Shown here piece after piece: positions 44,451 through 53,048 of a stretch of 64,000 nucleotides of DNA. The position numbers and the translations under genes are program-made. Source of the DNA: Chloroflexi bacterium 44-23 (GTDB taxonomy: Bacteria; Chloroflexota; Anaerolineae; Anaerolineales; Anaerolineaceae); contig MKUW01000015.1 in the NCBI GenBank assembly GCA_001899005.1, forward strand, positions 403,196 to 467,195, in the 5' to 3' direction. Each line of letters starts with the position of its first letter. Within the stretch, counting starts at the first letter, position 1. Under the pieces are notes generated by a model. The model saw only the letters and a list, made by a program, of their open reading frames with translations. It ran no database searches and was not told where the DNA came from.

Positions 44451-45467
44451 ATGAGAAAAGAGGTTGTATTAATCACTGGTGCGAACGGCGAAATAGGCCA
44501 TGGCTTAATTTCATATTTTTTTGACAACGAGAATACCAACGTCCTTGCATTGGATGTCATGCCCCCTGATAAAGAATTAGAAAAGATGTGTGATCGTTTT
44601 ATCCAAGGCGATATTCTTGATAACATGCTTTTAGGGCGTTTGGTAGCTGAATATGAAATTCGCGCCATTTATCATTTGGCCTCGATACTCTCTACCAAGG
44701 CCGAATACAACCCCGAAACAGCCCATAAAGTAAACGTAGAAGGAACACTCAATCTATTGCGTCTGGCCGTTGAACAAGCTGGATGGCAAGGAAAACCGGT
44801 TAAATTTCTCTACCCAAGTTCAATCGCCGCTTATGGATTGCCAGATCTCGAGATTAAGAATAAATCGGGGAAAATCAATGAGGATGAATGGTGTCACCCC
44901 ACTACCATGTATGGATGCAATAAACTTTATTGTGAACATCTTGGTCGTTACTACACGAAATTCTATCGCCGGTTGGCTGTGGATTCTACCCAAAGTGGTA
45001 TAGATTTCAGAGCACTCCGTTTTCCGGGGTTAATTTCTGCCAGCACCACTCCTACAGGAGGTACCAGTGATTACGGTCCTGAAATGCTTCACCACGCTGC
45101 CATGGGCATACCATACCATTGTTTTGTAAGGGCGGATACCAAATTACCATTTATGGTCATGCCTGATGCAATCAAATCTTTGCTCCTCTTGGAGCAAGCT
45201 CCACGCGAGAATCTGAAACAACTTGTATATAATGTGACCAGCTTCAACCCAAGTGCCGGCAAATTCAGAGATATTGTATTGGAGGCATTTCCAAAAGCAG
45301 AAATTGATTTTGTCCCAGATCTTTCCAGGCAAGGGATTGTGGATTCATGGCCAGCTGACATTGATGATGCTGCGGCCAGAAAAGATTGGGGTTGGGAACC
45401 CGATTATGACCAACAGCGAGCATTTACTGAATATCTCATCCCAGCGGTAAAGGCAAAATATTCCTGA
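44451..45467 (+). CDS. tdh: SDR-type (epimerase-like) L-threonine 3-dehydrogenase
   Basis: 338 residues. The NAD-binding loop is LITGANGEIGHGL; the catalytic Tyr-x3-Lys is in MYGCNKLYCE, with Ser in YPSSIAAYG. The segments RFPGLISAST, PTGGTSDYGPEMLHHA, LPFMVMPDAIKSLL and DSWPADIDDAAARKDWGW match the epimerase-type threonine dehydrogenases, not sugar epimerases. The product 2-amino-3-ketobutyrate is cleaved to glycine and acetyl-CoA, which links to the gcv operon in the same window. A sugar-epimerase role is the alternative. GGAG lies upstream of the ATG. Confidence 0.8.
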   Translation: MRKEVVLITGANGEIGHGLISYFFDNENTNVLALDVMPPDKELEKMCDRFIQGDILDNMLLGRLVAEYEIRAIYHLASILSTKAEYNPETAHKVNVEGTLNLLRLAVEQAGWQGKPVKFLYPSSIAAYGLPDLEIKNKSGKINEDEWCHPTTMYGCNKLYCEHLGRYYTKFYRRLAVDSTQSGIDFRALRFPGLISASTTPTGGTSDYGPEMLHHAAMGIPYHCFVRADTKLPFMVMPDAIKSLLLLEQAPRENLKQLVYNVTSFNPSAGKFRDIVLEAFPKAEIDFVPDLSRQGIVDSWPADIDDAAARKDWGWEPDYDQQRAFTEYLIPAVKAKYS

Positions 45468-45526
45468 TGTTCATATTCCAGTCTATCGGGCTGTCGCTAG
45501 AACTTTTTATAAAATTCTAATGAAAG

Positions 45527-45552
45527 GGATTTATGATTAATAACATAAATCC
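45527..45552. promoter_or_regulatory. Inverted repeat in the htpG leader
   Basis: Perfect 9-base arms (45527-45535 and 45544-45552) with an 8-base AT spacer, ending 7 bases before the GGAGG of htpG. It could be an operator or an RNA hairpin. It does not match the CIRCE consensus. Confidence 0.5.
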
Positions 45553-45570
45553 ATAATTTGGAGGACTTCA

Positions 45571-47427
45571 ATGACACAGAACCACAAATTTAAAGCAGAA
45601 ACCAGACAACTGCTTGATATACTGATTCATTCACTTTATACCGAAAAAGACATTTTTCTGCGCGAACTTATTTCAAACGCATCCGATGCACTTTCACGAT
45701 TAAATTATGAAATATTAACCAACAATGAATACTATCAGCCAGATTTGCCAGTTAAAATTTCTATTCGTTCGGATAGTGAAAACAATACGCTCACCATAAG
45801 TGATACAGGCATTGGTATGAACCAATCCGAGATGGTTGAGAATCTTGGTACCATTGCGCATTCTGGTGCAAGAGCATTCCTTGAAGCTGCCAGTGAGGCA
45901 AAAGATGCTGATCTTTCTTCCATCATAGGTCAATTTGGGGTTGGTTTTTATTCAGCCTTCATGGTAGCAGAAAAAATCGAAGTAATTTCAAGATCTTTTC
46001 GTCCGGATGATGGACCCGCTAAATGGGTATCTGATGGCGGAGATAAATACCAGATATTGGCAGCAGATAAGGAAAACCGCGGAACAGATGTAATTTTGCA
46101 CTTAAACGATGACTCAAAGGAATTTCTAGAGGAGTACAGATTAAGACAAATAATCAAACGTCATTCAGATTACATCCCCTTCCCGATTTATCTGAACGAT
46201 GGAGAAGAACAAGTGAATCGCCAGACCGCCTTATGGCGACAGCAACCGCACCAGGTGAAAGCAGAAGAATACAACGAGTTTTATAAACAATTTACATACG
46301 ATTTCAATGACCCGCTCTCTTATATGCATCTATCAATTGATGCCCCTATCCAACTCTTTGCTCTACTTTTTATCCCCTCAACTGCCGAACCTCATATCTT
46401 TTCTGATCGTAAAGACTATGGTCTGAAGTTGTATGCCCGCAAAGTGCTTATTCAAGAGTTTACACGCGAACTTCTCCCGGAATTTCTACGCTTTGTCCAA
46501 GGGATCGTCGATTCCGAAGATATTCCTCTAAATGTCTCTCGAGAGTCGTTCCAATCCAGCAAAATAATTGCTCAGTTGAGAAATGTGGTCACATCGAAAG
46601 TTATTGACCACCTAAACACAATGAGCAATAAAGAACCGGAAAAATATGAGAAATTCTGGAAAGAATTTGGCATATTTATAAAAGAGGGAATGGCTACCAG
46701 CCCAGAGCATATTAGCCAGTTAACCAATTTGATTCGTTTCCAGACTTTGAATAAAGGCATAAAACTGGTTTCATTCAAAGAGTACACTTCTGAACTTGAG
46801 CAAGATCAGAAAAAAATTTATTACATTATTGGCGAAGATTTACTATCCCTGCGCAACTCACCTCATTTAGAAGCTTTCAAGGAAAGAGAGCTTGATGTGA
46901 TCCTTTTTGCTGATCCGGTTGATCCTTTTATGATGATCAACTTAAAAAAATTTGAGAATTACGACATGATCAATGTCACTTCTTCTGATTTGGAATTGCC
47001 AGAAATAAGCAAGGAAAAAAGTGAAACGAAATCAGAACAACCTGCAGCAGAGAATATCAATGAGACCCTGGCTTTTTTCAAGACAATTCTTGAAAGCAGG
47101 GTCAAGGAAGTACGAACAACAGAACAATTGGTTAATTCTCCAGCCCGCCTGGTAGATACAAAAGGAAGCCCCAGCCCGGAAATTCAAAAAGCATATCGCT
47201 ACCTGCAAAAAGACATGGATACACCGGAAAAAATCCTGGAAATCAACCCCCACCACCCTATAATTATTCAACTCTCTCAAATTAGTGGTGTTTCTCAACT
47301 TCGCGACTTAATTGTCGAACAAATATACGAAAATGCGCTTATTGCTGAGGGCATCCAACCTGAGATGTATAAAATGGTCAATCGCATTAACGATTTATTG
47401 CTGGCCGCTTTGCAAAAGGCAAGTTAA
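45571..47427 (+). CDS. htpG: Molecular chaperone HtpG (Hsp90)
   Basis: 618 residues. The GHKL ATPase N-domain shows AETRQLLDILIHSLYTEKDIFLRELISNASDA, DTGIGM and GQFGVGFYSAFMVA. The middle domain contains the conserved NVSRESFQ with its ATP-contacting arginine. The C-terminal dimerisation domain is full length. GGAGG lies upstream. It stands alone between two intergenic regions, with an inverted repeat in its leader. Confidence 0.96.
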   Translation: MTQNHKFKAETRQLLDILIHSLYTEKDIFLRELISNASDALSRLNYEILTNNEYYQPDLPVKISIRSDSENNTLTISDTGIGMNQSEMVENLGTIAHSGARAFLEAASEAKDADLSSIIGQFGVGFYSAFMVAEKIEVISRSFRPDDGPAKWVSDGGDKYQILAADKENRGTDVILHLNDDSKEFLEEYRLRQIIKRHSDYIPFPIYLNDGEEQVNRQTALWRQQPHQVKAEEYNEFYKQFTYDFNDPLSYMHLSIDAPIQLFALLFIPSTAEPHIFSDRKDYGLKLYARKVLIQEFTRELLPEFLRFVQGIVDSEDIPLNVSRESFQSSKIIAQLRNVVTSKVIDHLNTMSNKEPEKYEKFWKEFGIFIKEGMATSPEHISQLTNLIRFQTLNKGIKLVSFKEYTSELEQDQKKIYYIIGEDLLSLRNSPHLEAFKERELDVILFADPVDPFMMINLKKFENYDMINVTSSDLELPEISKEKSETKSEQPAAENINETLAFFKTILESRVKEVRTTEQLVNSPARLVDTKGSPSPEIQKAYRYLQKDMDTPEKILEINPHHPIIIQLSQISGVSQLRDLIVEQIYENALIAEGIQPEMYKMVNRINDLLLAALQKAS

Positions 47428-47753
47428 CAGAACGAAACTCAACTAAACAAGTTATTATAAAGATACCCTGAATTCGGACAGTATGGCATGTTTAAATTCC
47501 AGCAAAAAGGGTTATCATAGAAAGATGTTTGATATAATCAAAGAATATTTAATTTCGTGTGTTCGCGTGAAAAAGGCAATGATACAAGGTGTTAAGTTTA
47601 GAATCAAATAAAAAATATTTATGAAATCCTCCTCGAAGAGAACACCTCAGGAGGAATTTTGTTGTTGTTTTGAATAATTTTAGGTTTCAATTACTTATTC
47701 CAAAAGATGCGGAACCTTCAAATAAAATAATGAATTTATTAGGAGATGAGAGA
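47428..47753 (+). other. Leader region of the acyl-CoA synthetase gene
   Basis: 326 bp without a convincing gene. A TATAAT lies at 47533-47538 with a poor -35. Near 47625-47657, TCCTCCT and AGGAGGA can pair as a hairpin followed by ATTTTG, which may be a leader terminator or a site covering an AGGAGG. Nothing else is identifiable. Confidence 0.35.
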
Positions 47754-49865
47754 ATGGATAGATCGAAGTTAGATGGTTTGATGCGACCAAAATCAATTGC
47801 GATAGTTGGTGCATCCACTGATCCCACGAAAATCGGTTACACGGTTGTTAAAAATATCATCGAGGGTGGATATGAAGGGAAGATTTATCCTATCAATCCT
47901 AAAGCAACTGAATTGCTTGGTTTGAAAGTCTACCCAACTTTAATGGATGTTCCCGACGATATTGATGCAGCTGTTATCACAGTTCCAGCCAAACTTGTTA
48001 TCTCGGTTGTTGAGGATGCCGGTAAAAAAGGCGTTAAAGGCCTGATTATTATTACTTCAGGCTTTGCAGAATCCGGTAACAGGAAATTGGAACAAGAAGT
48101 CGTTGCAAAAGCACAAGAATATGGAGTGCGCATTCTTGGACCAAATATTGTCGGTACACTTTCGAATGCTGAAAAGTTAAATGCTTCATTTGCCCCAACA
48201 TTACCTTTACCGGGTAAAGGTGCATTAATTTCACAAAGTGGTGCTCTCTTAATTTCATTGGATATGGCCACATTTACCCGTAAAGTAGGTTTCGAAAAGT
48301 TAATTTCAATCGGCAACATGTCAGATATTGATTTTGCTGACCTGGTTGAATGGCTGGATGAAGATGAATCTGTCAGTTCCATCTCGTTGTATATTGAAGG
48401 TTTTAAGGATGGTCGCAAATTCATGGATGTTGCTAAAAAAGCCAAGAAACCTGTCATAGCACTGAAAGCTGGTGTTTCAGCCCATGGTGCAGTAGCAGCT
48501 GCTTCCCATACAGGATCCCTGGCAGGCGCAGCCAAGGTGTATGGAGCCGCATTCCAACAAGCAGGCGTAGTGCAAGCAACTGACTTGAATAATCTCTTTG
48601 ATCTTTCTTTGACCCTTTCTCTTCAACCACCCATGTATGGTGATAATCTGGTCATCATTACAAACGGAGGAGGTGTCGGTGTTTTAGCCACCGATGCGGC
48701 GGAGCGTTTTGGTCTCCCGCTGAAGTTCGTTCCGAAAGATGTTCAGGAAGAACTTAAGAAACATATGCCTGAATTTGGTTCAGCGAAGAACCCTGTTGAT
48801 TTAACCGGTATGGCTGGATACGATTGGTACTATGATACGGTTAAATTTGTAATCGCGCATGCCTGGACCGAAGGCCTCGTAATTTTATATTGTGAAACTG
48901 CCATGACGGACCCAATGGAAATTGCAAAAGGCATCATCGTTGCACTGGATGAAGCAAATGTACATGGTAAACCAGTTACTATTTCCTTTGTAGGCGGCGA
49001 GAAATCAGAAAAAGCAATGCAGTGGCTGGTGGAACAAAATATACCATCATTCAGCGCACCTGATCTGGCCGTGCATGCTATTTCTGCCTTGCGTGAATAT
49101 GCGCGCATGAAAGAAATCGTTTCCGAATCCGACCATCAAACCATTCCAGTGGACAAGGAACAAGCATTACGTATTATCAAGCTCGCCCGTGAAGATGGTC
49201 GCGATTCTTTGACTGAAGTTGAAGCCAAGCAGGTCTTCGCAGCTTACGGTCTACCAACCACAACCACCTTGTTAGCAAAGTCAGAGGACGAAGCAGTCAA
49301 ATTGGCCAAAGAAATTGGTTTTCCGATCGTTATGAAGATAGTTTCTCCAGATATTTTGCACAAATCAGATGCGGGTGGTGTCAAAGTCAACATTAAAGAT
49401 GTGACCTCATGCCGCGAAGCATTTAAAACTATCATGGCAAACGCCAAAGAGTATAAAGCAGATGCCAATATTCATGGGATCGCCATTCAAGAGATGGCAC
49501 CCTGGGGTACAGAAGTTATTCTTGGTTCAGTCAATGATGCCACTTTTGGACCGACGATGATGTTTGGTCTTGGGGGCATATTTGTAGAAATATTGAAAGA
49601 CGTCACCTTCCGTGTAGCTCCGGTTTCGAAAAATTCCGCCTTACGCATGATTGGTGAGATCCGCGGTGCACCCATTTTGGCTGGCGTACGTGGGGAAGAA
49701 CCACGCGATCGTGAGATGCTGGCTGAGACCATCAGCCGCTACGCCCAGATGATCGTCGATTTACAAGATGATGTCAGTGAATCGGATGCCAACCCGGTAT
49801 TGGTGTACGCCGAAGGAAAAGGCCTCAAAGTGGTCGATGCCCGAATTATCCTTAAGAAAAAATAA
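47754..49865 (+). CDS. ADP-forming acetyl/acyl-CoA synthetase, fused alpha-beta subunits
   Basis: About 703 residues from ATG 47754, chosen because GGAG at 47742-47745 is 8 bases upstream; the longer frame from 47670 has no such support. Domain order is CoA-binding (IAIVGASTDPTKIGYTVVKN), succinyl-CoA-synthetase-like ligase domain with the phospho-histidine in AAASHTGSLAGA, and C-terminal ATP-grasp (FPIVMKIVSPDILHKSDAGGV). The enzyme makes ATP from acyl-CoA and ADP plus phosphate, typical of fermentative anaerobes. It could equally run toward acyl-CoA. Confidence 0.9.
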   Translation: MDRSKLDGLMRPKSIAIVGASTDPTKIGYTVVKNIIEGGYEGKIYPINPKATELLGLKVYPTLMDVPDDIDAAVITVPAKLVISVVEDAGKKGVKGLIIITSGFAESGNRKLEQEVVAKAQEYGVRILGPNIVGTLSNAEKLNASFAPTLPLPGKGALISQSGALLISLDMATFTRKVGFEKLISIGNMSDIDFADLVEWLDEDESVSSISLYIEGFKDGRKFMDVAKKAKKPVIALKAGVSAHGAVAAASHTGSLAGAAKVYGAAFQQAGVVQATDLNNLFDLSLTLSLQPPMYGDNLVIITNGGGVGVLATDAAERFGLPLKFVPKDVQEELKKHMPEFGSAKNPVDLTGMAGYDWYYDTVKFVIAHAWTEGLVILYCETAMTDPMEIAKGIIVALDEANVHGKPVTISFVGGEKSEKAMQWLVEQNIPSFSAPDLAVHAISALREYARMKEIVSESDHQTIPVDKEQALRIIKLAREDGRDSLTEVEAKQVFAAYGLPTTTTLLAKSEDEAVKLAKEIGFPIVMKIVSPDILHKSDAGGVKVNIKDVTSCREAFKTIMANAKEYKADANIHGIAIQEMAPWGTEVILGSVNDATFGPTMMFGLGGIFVEILKDVTFRVAPVSKNSALRMIGEIRGAPILAGVRGEEPRDREMLAETISRYAQMIVDLQDDVSESDANPVLVYAEGKGLKVVDARIILKKK

Positions 49866-49882
49866 ACAAATTAGTTAGAAAT

Positions 49883-49920
49883 AAAGAGGCTGGTTCCTTT
49901 CGGAACCAGCCTCTTTATTT
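49883..49920. terminator. Bidirectional terminator
   Basis: A perfect 15-bp stem (49883-49897 with 49902-49916), a TTTC loop and flanking A/T runs serve the converging acyl-CoA synthetase and hypothetical genes. Confidence 0.93.
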
Positions 49921-50331
49921 TTATTGACGAAGTTTTTTCCAGGCTCCCACCCAGGGCTCACCGATGCGATTCTTGGCGGTTATTTGAACATTCTGGAATT
50001 TCTGAGCAATTTTGGTTGAAAGCAAAGCCACGCCGGCCCAATCTTCCTTGAGAACAAATTCTTTCATTTGGCGTGCAAATTGTTCAGTCCATTCCCAATC
50101 CAACCGGAATCGATCCGCTTTAAGCCAATAGCCACGTTTTTCCCAGGCGACCACCGAAACATCAATCGTCTCATAAATATCATTTAAAGAAATTGCAATA
50201 TATGCTGCCAAATCCTTGCTTAATTGATTTGGCTCTGTTTGCGTCATTAACTCTCTGATCGCCTTTACTATTCCTTTAGCTTTTTGAGTTCTTTCTTTAC
50301 CACTACTTTCCGGATTAATTACTCGAGACAA
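49921..50331 (-). CDS. Hypothetical protein, unrecognised
   Basis: 136 residues, soluble, mostly helical and rich in Trp (WEKRGYWLKADRFRLDWEWTEQ). I recognise no family. It lies between a strong terminator and the tRNA-Leu promoter on the other strand, with about 55 bp between its start and that promoter. Codon use and length support a real, probably lineage-specific gene. The Trp-rich centre and its pairing with a tRNA locus give no functional lead. Confidence 0.65.
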   Translation of the reverse strand: MSRVINPESSGKERTQKAKGIVKAIRELMTQTEPNQLSKDLAAYIAISLNDIYETIDVSVVAWEKRGYWLKADRFRLDWEWTEQFARQMKEFVLKEDWAGVALLSTKIAQKFQNVQITAKNRIGEPWVGAWKKLRQ

Positions 50332-50386
50332 TCTATCCTCCAGCCAAAGTTGTTTATTATCATAAGTAATTTATTATATCTAATTA

Positions 50387-50415
50387 TTGACGCTCGAAAA
50401 GGTTGCGCTTATAAT
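50387..50415 (+). promoter_or_regulatory. Promoter of tRNA-Leu
   Basis: TTGACG at 50387-50392, 17-base spacer, TATAAT at 50410-50415. The predicted start is about 5 bases before the mature tRNA. Confidence 0.85.
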
Positions 50416-50426
50416 CGGGATGTCAA

Positions 50427-50511
50427 GGGGAAGTGCTGGAATTGGCAGACAGGCATGACTTAGGATCATGTGCCGCAAGGCGTGAGGGTTCAAGTCCCTC
50501 TTTCCCCACCA
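50427..50511 (+). tRNA. tRNA-Leu(UAG)
   Basis: 85 bases including an encoded CCA. Acceptor GGGGAAG pairs with TTTCCCC. The anticodon loop CTTAGGA (50459-50465) gives anticodon TAG, read on CUN codons. A long class II variable arm and the T arm GAGGGTTCAAGTCCCTC follow. A terminator follows at 50536. Confidence 0.95.
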
Positions 50512-50535
50512 CCATATATAGCGGTAAGTCCAACT

Positions 50536-50570
50536 TACACCCCCAAATATGGGGGTGTATTTTATTTTTT
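50536..50570 (+). terminator. Terminator after tRNA-Leu
   Basis: Stem TACACCCCC (50536-50544) and GGGGGTGTA (50551-50559) with a 6-base loop, then TTTTATTTTTT. Confidence 0.9.
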
Positions 50571-50590
50571 GCAAATAAAATATCATTTTT

Positions 50591-50620
50591 CTGCTGCAAT
50601 CTGCTGCAATCTGCTGCAAT
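50591..50620 (+). repeat. Triple 10-bp tandem repeat
   Basis: Three exact tandem copies of CTGCTGCAAT just after the tRNA terminator. The rest of the ~330 bp up to the membrane-protein gene (50571-50899) holds no visible gene. Confidence 0.9.
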
Positions 50621-50899
50621 CTTTAAATAAATAAGTCAAAGGAGATACATTCCTTAAAACATATTTCTTTATGTTTGCATTCAGCGGTGTTTAGACTTGC
50701 ACGTTATCAACACCTATTGTTCGGCCCAACCACGATTTTTGTATAGTAAATAATCCAAATCCTTTAATGTAGTTAATCTTAGAATTATTGAAGATTTGCA
50801 AGAAAATTCACGAACCTCCTTGGTTTGTGCCAAACAAGATCAGTAGAGTTTTTTCTTCTTTAAAAGGCATTAAGTTGTCAATTCACCGCTGATAATTAT

Positions 50900-52543
50900 T
50901 CAAGGTGATTTCAAAAAGTAATTATAAGCACTATCTAATACTTCCAATGTTACGAAATTTTCCGATTGAAAAACAGTTTTAAACAATGAGGAACTGTTAA
51001 GTGATTCAATCCATGCCCGTTCTTCATAATTTGAGACACTGTAAATTATGTAATCCGGAGCTAAATCATATTTCTTGAATATATCCAAGAGACATTCAAT
51101 TTCGCGACACTGATATATTTCATAATTAATTTTACTATCTCTGGTTGTCCAATTACCATATTCAGAATCAGGAATCCATTCTGCACCCAAAATTGGTAAC
51201 AATATTGTTCTTTGTCCAAAATATACTAATTTTTCATCCATGTTATTTGCTATAAAAGTGGATGTCTTTGCGGTATTTAAACGTATCCACTCATACGTTT
51301 CTAGTTCCCCCGCGATAAATGCAGGTCTATTTACATACCTGGAAGATAGCACGAATAATAAGGATACATGCATGACAAAAAATAATAGAAATCTCCAATT
51401 GATATTCACTTTATCTTCAATGCTTTCTTTTTCCAAATATTGTGAGAATCTAGAATCCAGGAATGTTATGAAAAACCGTTCATAAAAAACTCCAAGACTA
51501 GCAGCCAAAACAAATATCGTGCCAGTCGGATGACCGCGTAAAGTAAGTAGCACAGCCAAAAGGAGCAATATTAAAATGCGAGGACCCTTTATCATGTTAT
51601 AGACCAATGCCAATATAAAGGGAATCACAATAAATGACCATGTATTAGAAAAACCATCAATATGCTTGTGATAAATATAATAAAAAGTAGTTTTTAAATA
51701 ACCAAATAAATCATTTTCTCTTCCGAGGGCGCTAAGAGAGCTTTTTGAGTCTGTTAACCCTGCCAGAAAGGGAGCGATACCATGCTTGGAAATTATCAAA
51801 AATAGCCAAGGCGCAATAACCACAAGGGCAATGACTCCAGTTAATAACAAGCCTAAAATTGCTTTTTTGGTAAGACCATTTGAATAAAAGAACAAAATTA
51901 AAAAAGAAACTGAACAGAACAAACCAATCGCAGGATGTGAAAGTATCGTTAAACCAACAAAAAGCCCACCTAAGATCGATTGACGATAAACAGAAGATCT
52001 TTCAATGGGTTTTATCACCACAATCCATGAAGCTAAAAGAAATATGTCTCCGAGTCCAGTGGTTATGCCATCGGCATACAGAGTTCTAAAGAATATCTGT
52101 GGCATAAGCAGGAGGACTAAAGCTGCCCATAGTGCCGCCTGTTTTGAGCTTTTCCATCGCAACATAAAGAAATACATTAAGATCGCTTGTATCAGAAGCA
52201 AAATCCCTGGGACATAAAGAGAAGCTTTAATTACTCCACCAAATAGATATCCCATAACAGCAAGGAGATAGAACGCCAGTGGTGGGTAAACAAATGGAAT
52301 CCCTTTTAAACCAAAACCTTGCACATAGGCAGGGATACGAAAATGATTTTCAGCCAATTGTTGAGCGGATTCTAAATAATACCCACCAGGATCAGTGGGA
52401 ACGTCATGATTTATTAAATAAACAAGGTATAAAACCAGCCAGGCTAACAACAATATTGTCAAAGAAACAAATGTGGTCCTGAGATTTACATCAAACAATG
52501 ATGTCATCTGTTGATTTTCTTTCTTCTTAACATATATTGCCAT
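50900..52543 (-). CDS. GT-C-type polytopic membrane glycosyltransferase-like protein
   Basis: About 547 residues with roughly 10-12 hydrophobic helices. The first loop after helix 1 holds DVPTDPGGYYLESAQ, where GT-C enzymes (PMT/ArnT, GT39/GT83 type) keep an acidic pair with a tyrosine. FVYPPLAFYLLAV and the C-terminal soluble domain (about 430-547) also fit. The likely donor is a polyprenyl-linked sugar on the outer face. ATG 52543 has GAGGA 8 bases upstream. It is the only gene between the tRNA-Leu and the duplicated tRNA 3' half, and it is AT-rich, so it may be acquired. Confidence 0.72.
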   Translation of the reverse strand: MAIYVKKKENQQMTSLFDVNLRTTFVSLTILLLAWLVLYLVYLINHDVPTDPGGYYLESAQQLAENHFRIPAYVQGFGLKGIPFVYPPLAFYLLAVMGYLFGGVIKASLYVPGILLLIQAILMYFFMLRWKSSKQAALWAALVLLLMPQIFFRTLYADGITTGLGDIFLLASWIVVIKPIERSSVYRQSILGGLFVGLTILSHPAIGLFCSVSFLILFFYSNGLTKKAILGLLLTGVIALVVIAPWLFLIISKHGIAPFLAGLTDSKSSLSALGRENDLFGYLKTTFYYIYHKHIDGFSNTWSFIVIPFILALVYNMIKGPRILILLLLAVLLTLRGHPTGTIFVLAASLGVFYERFFITFLDSRFSQYLEKESIEDKVNINWRFLLFFVMHVSLLFVLSSRYVNRPAFIAGELETYEWIRLNTAKTSTFIANNMDEKLVYFGQRTILLPILGAEWIPDSEYGNWTTRDSKINYEIYQCREIECLLDIFKKYDLAPDYIIYSVSNYEERAWIESLNSSSLFKTVFQSENFVTLEVLDSAYNYFLKSP

Positions 52544-52971
52544 CAATAAGATCCTCTGAGATAGAATTTGGTTGAAACTTTGTCGTTATTATTCCAAAAA
52601 TTTTAGACAGTTTAAAATATTTTTCGTAAGCCCTCGACTATTATTTTGCAAAATTCAGATACAAGCTAATCTCTTTGTCGTCTCATCTCATTAAAGAGAG
52701 TCGTTTTCAATTTGTTAAGCTATCTGATCTGGAAGAGCTGTTGGACATAAAAATATTGTAGCCTTCAACTGTTTTCATGTAAACTTATTTCAAAGCGGAA
52801 TCTTCTCCGCCCAGCATAAACTTGTTCGGTGGCCATCCATCGCAATCAATTAACTAAACATAAATAAAGATAGTACACAAAACGCAATTTTTACCCTAAT
52901 TTCGACTTTTCGCGGTACAATTTGCACGTATTTAATATACGGGAAAGCAAGGAAAAGCACCAATCCCGCCC

Positions 52972-53019
52972 AGGATCATGTCACAAGAGGCGTGAGGGTT
53001 CAAGTCCCTCTTTCCCCAC
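52972..53019 (+). repeat. Duplicated 3' half of tRNA-Leu (attachment-site-like)
   Basis: 48 bases correspond to 50462-50509 of the tRNA-Leu gene. Ten bases at the anticodon end are identical, the next few, in the variable arm, differ, and the last 32 (AGGCGTGAG through CCCCAC) are identical. The 5' half of a tRNA is absent, so this is not a functional tRNA. The ~430 bp before it (52544-52971) hold no visible gene. Confidence 0.85.
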
Positions 53020-53048
53020 AACAAAATATATTTATAAAGGATAAAACA

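Noticed and set aside
52941..53019. A second tRNA-Leu gene upstream of tig.
   Set aside because: Only the 3' half matches; the D arm and proper anticodon stem cannot be formed, so it is a fragment.
52992..53048. A longer trigger factor start.
   Set aside because: It would translate the tRNA fragment; TTG 53049 has a good AAAGGA upstream and a family-like N-terminus.
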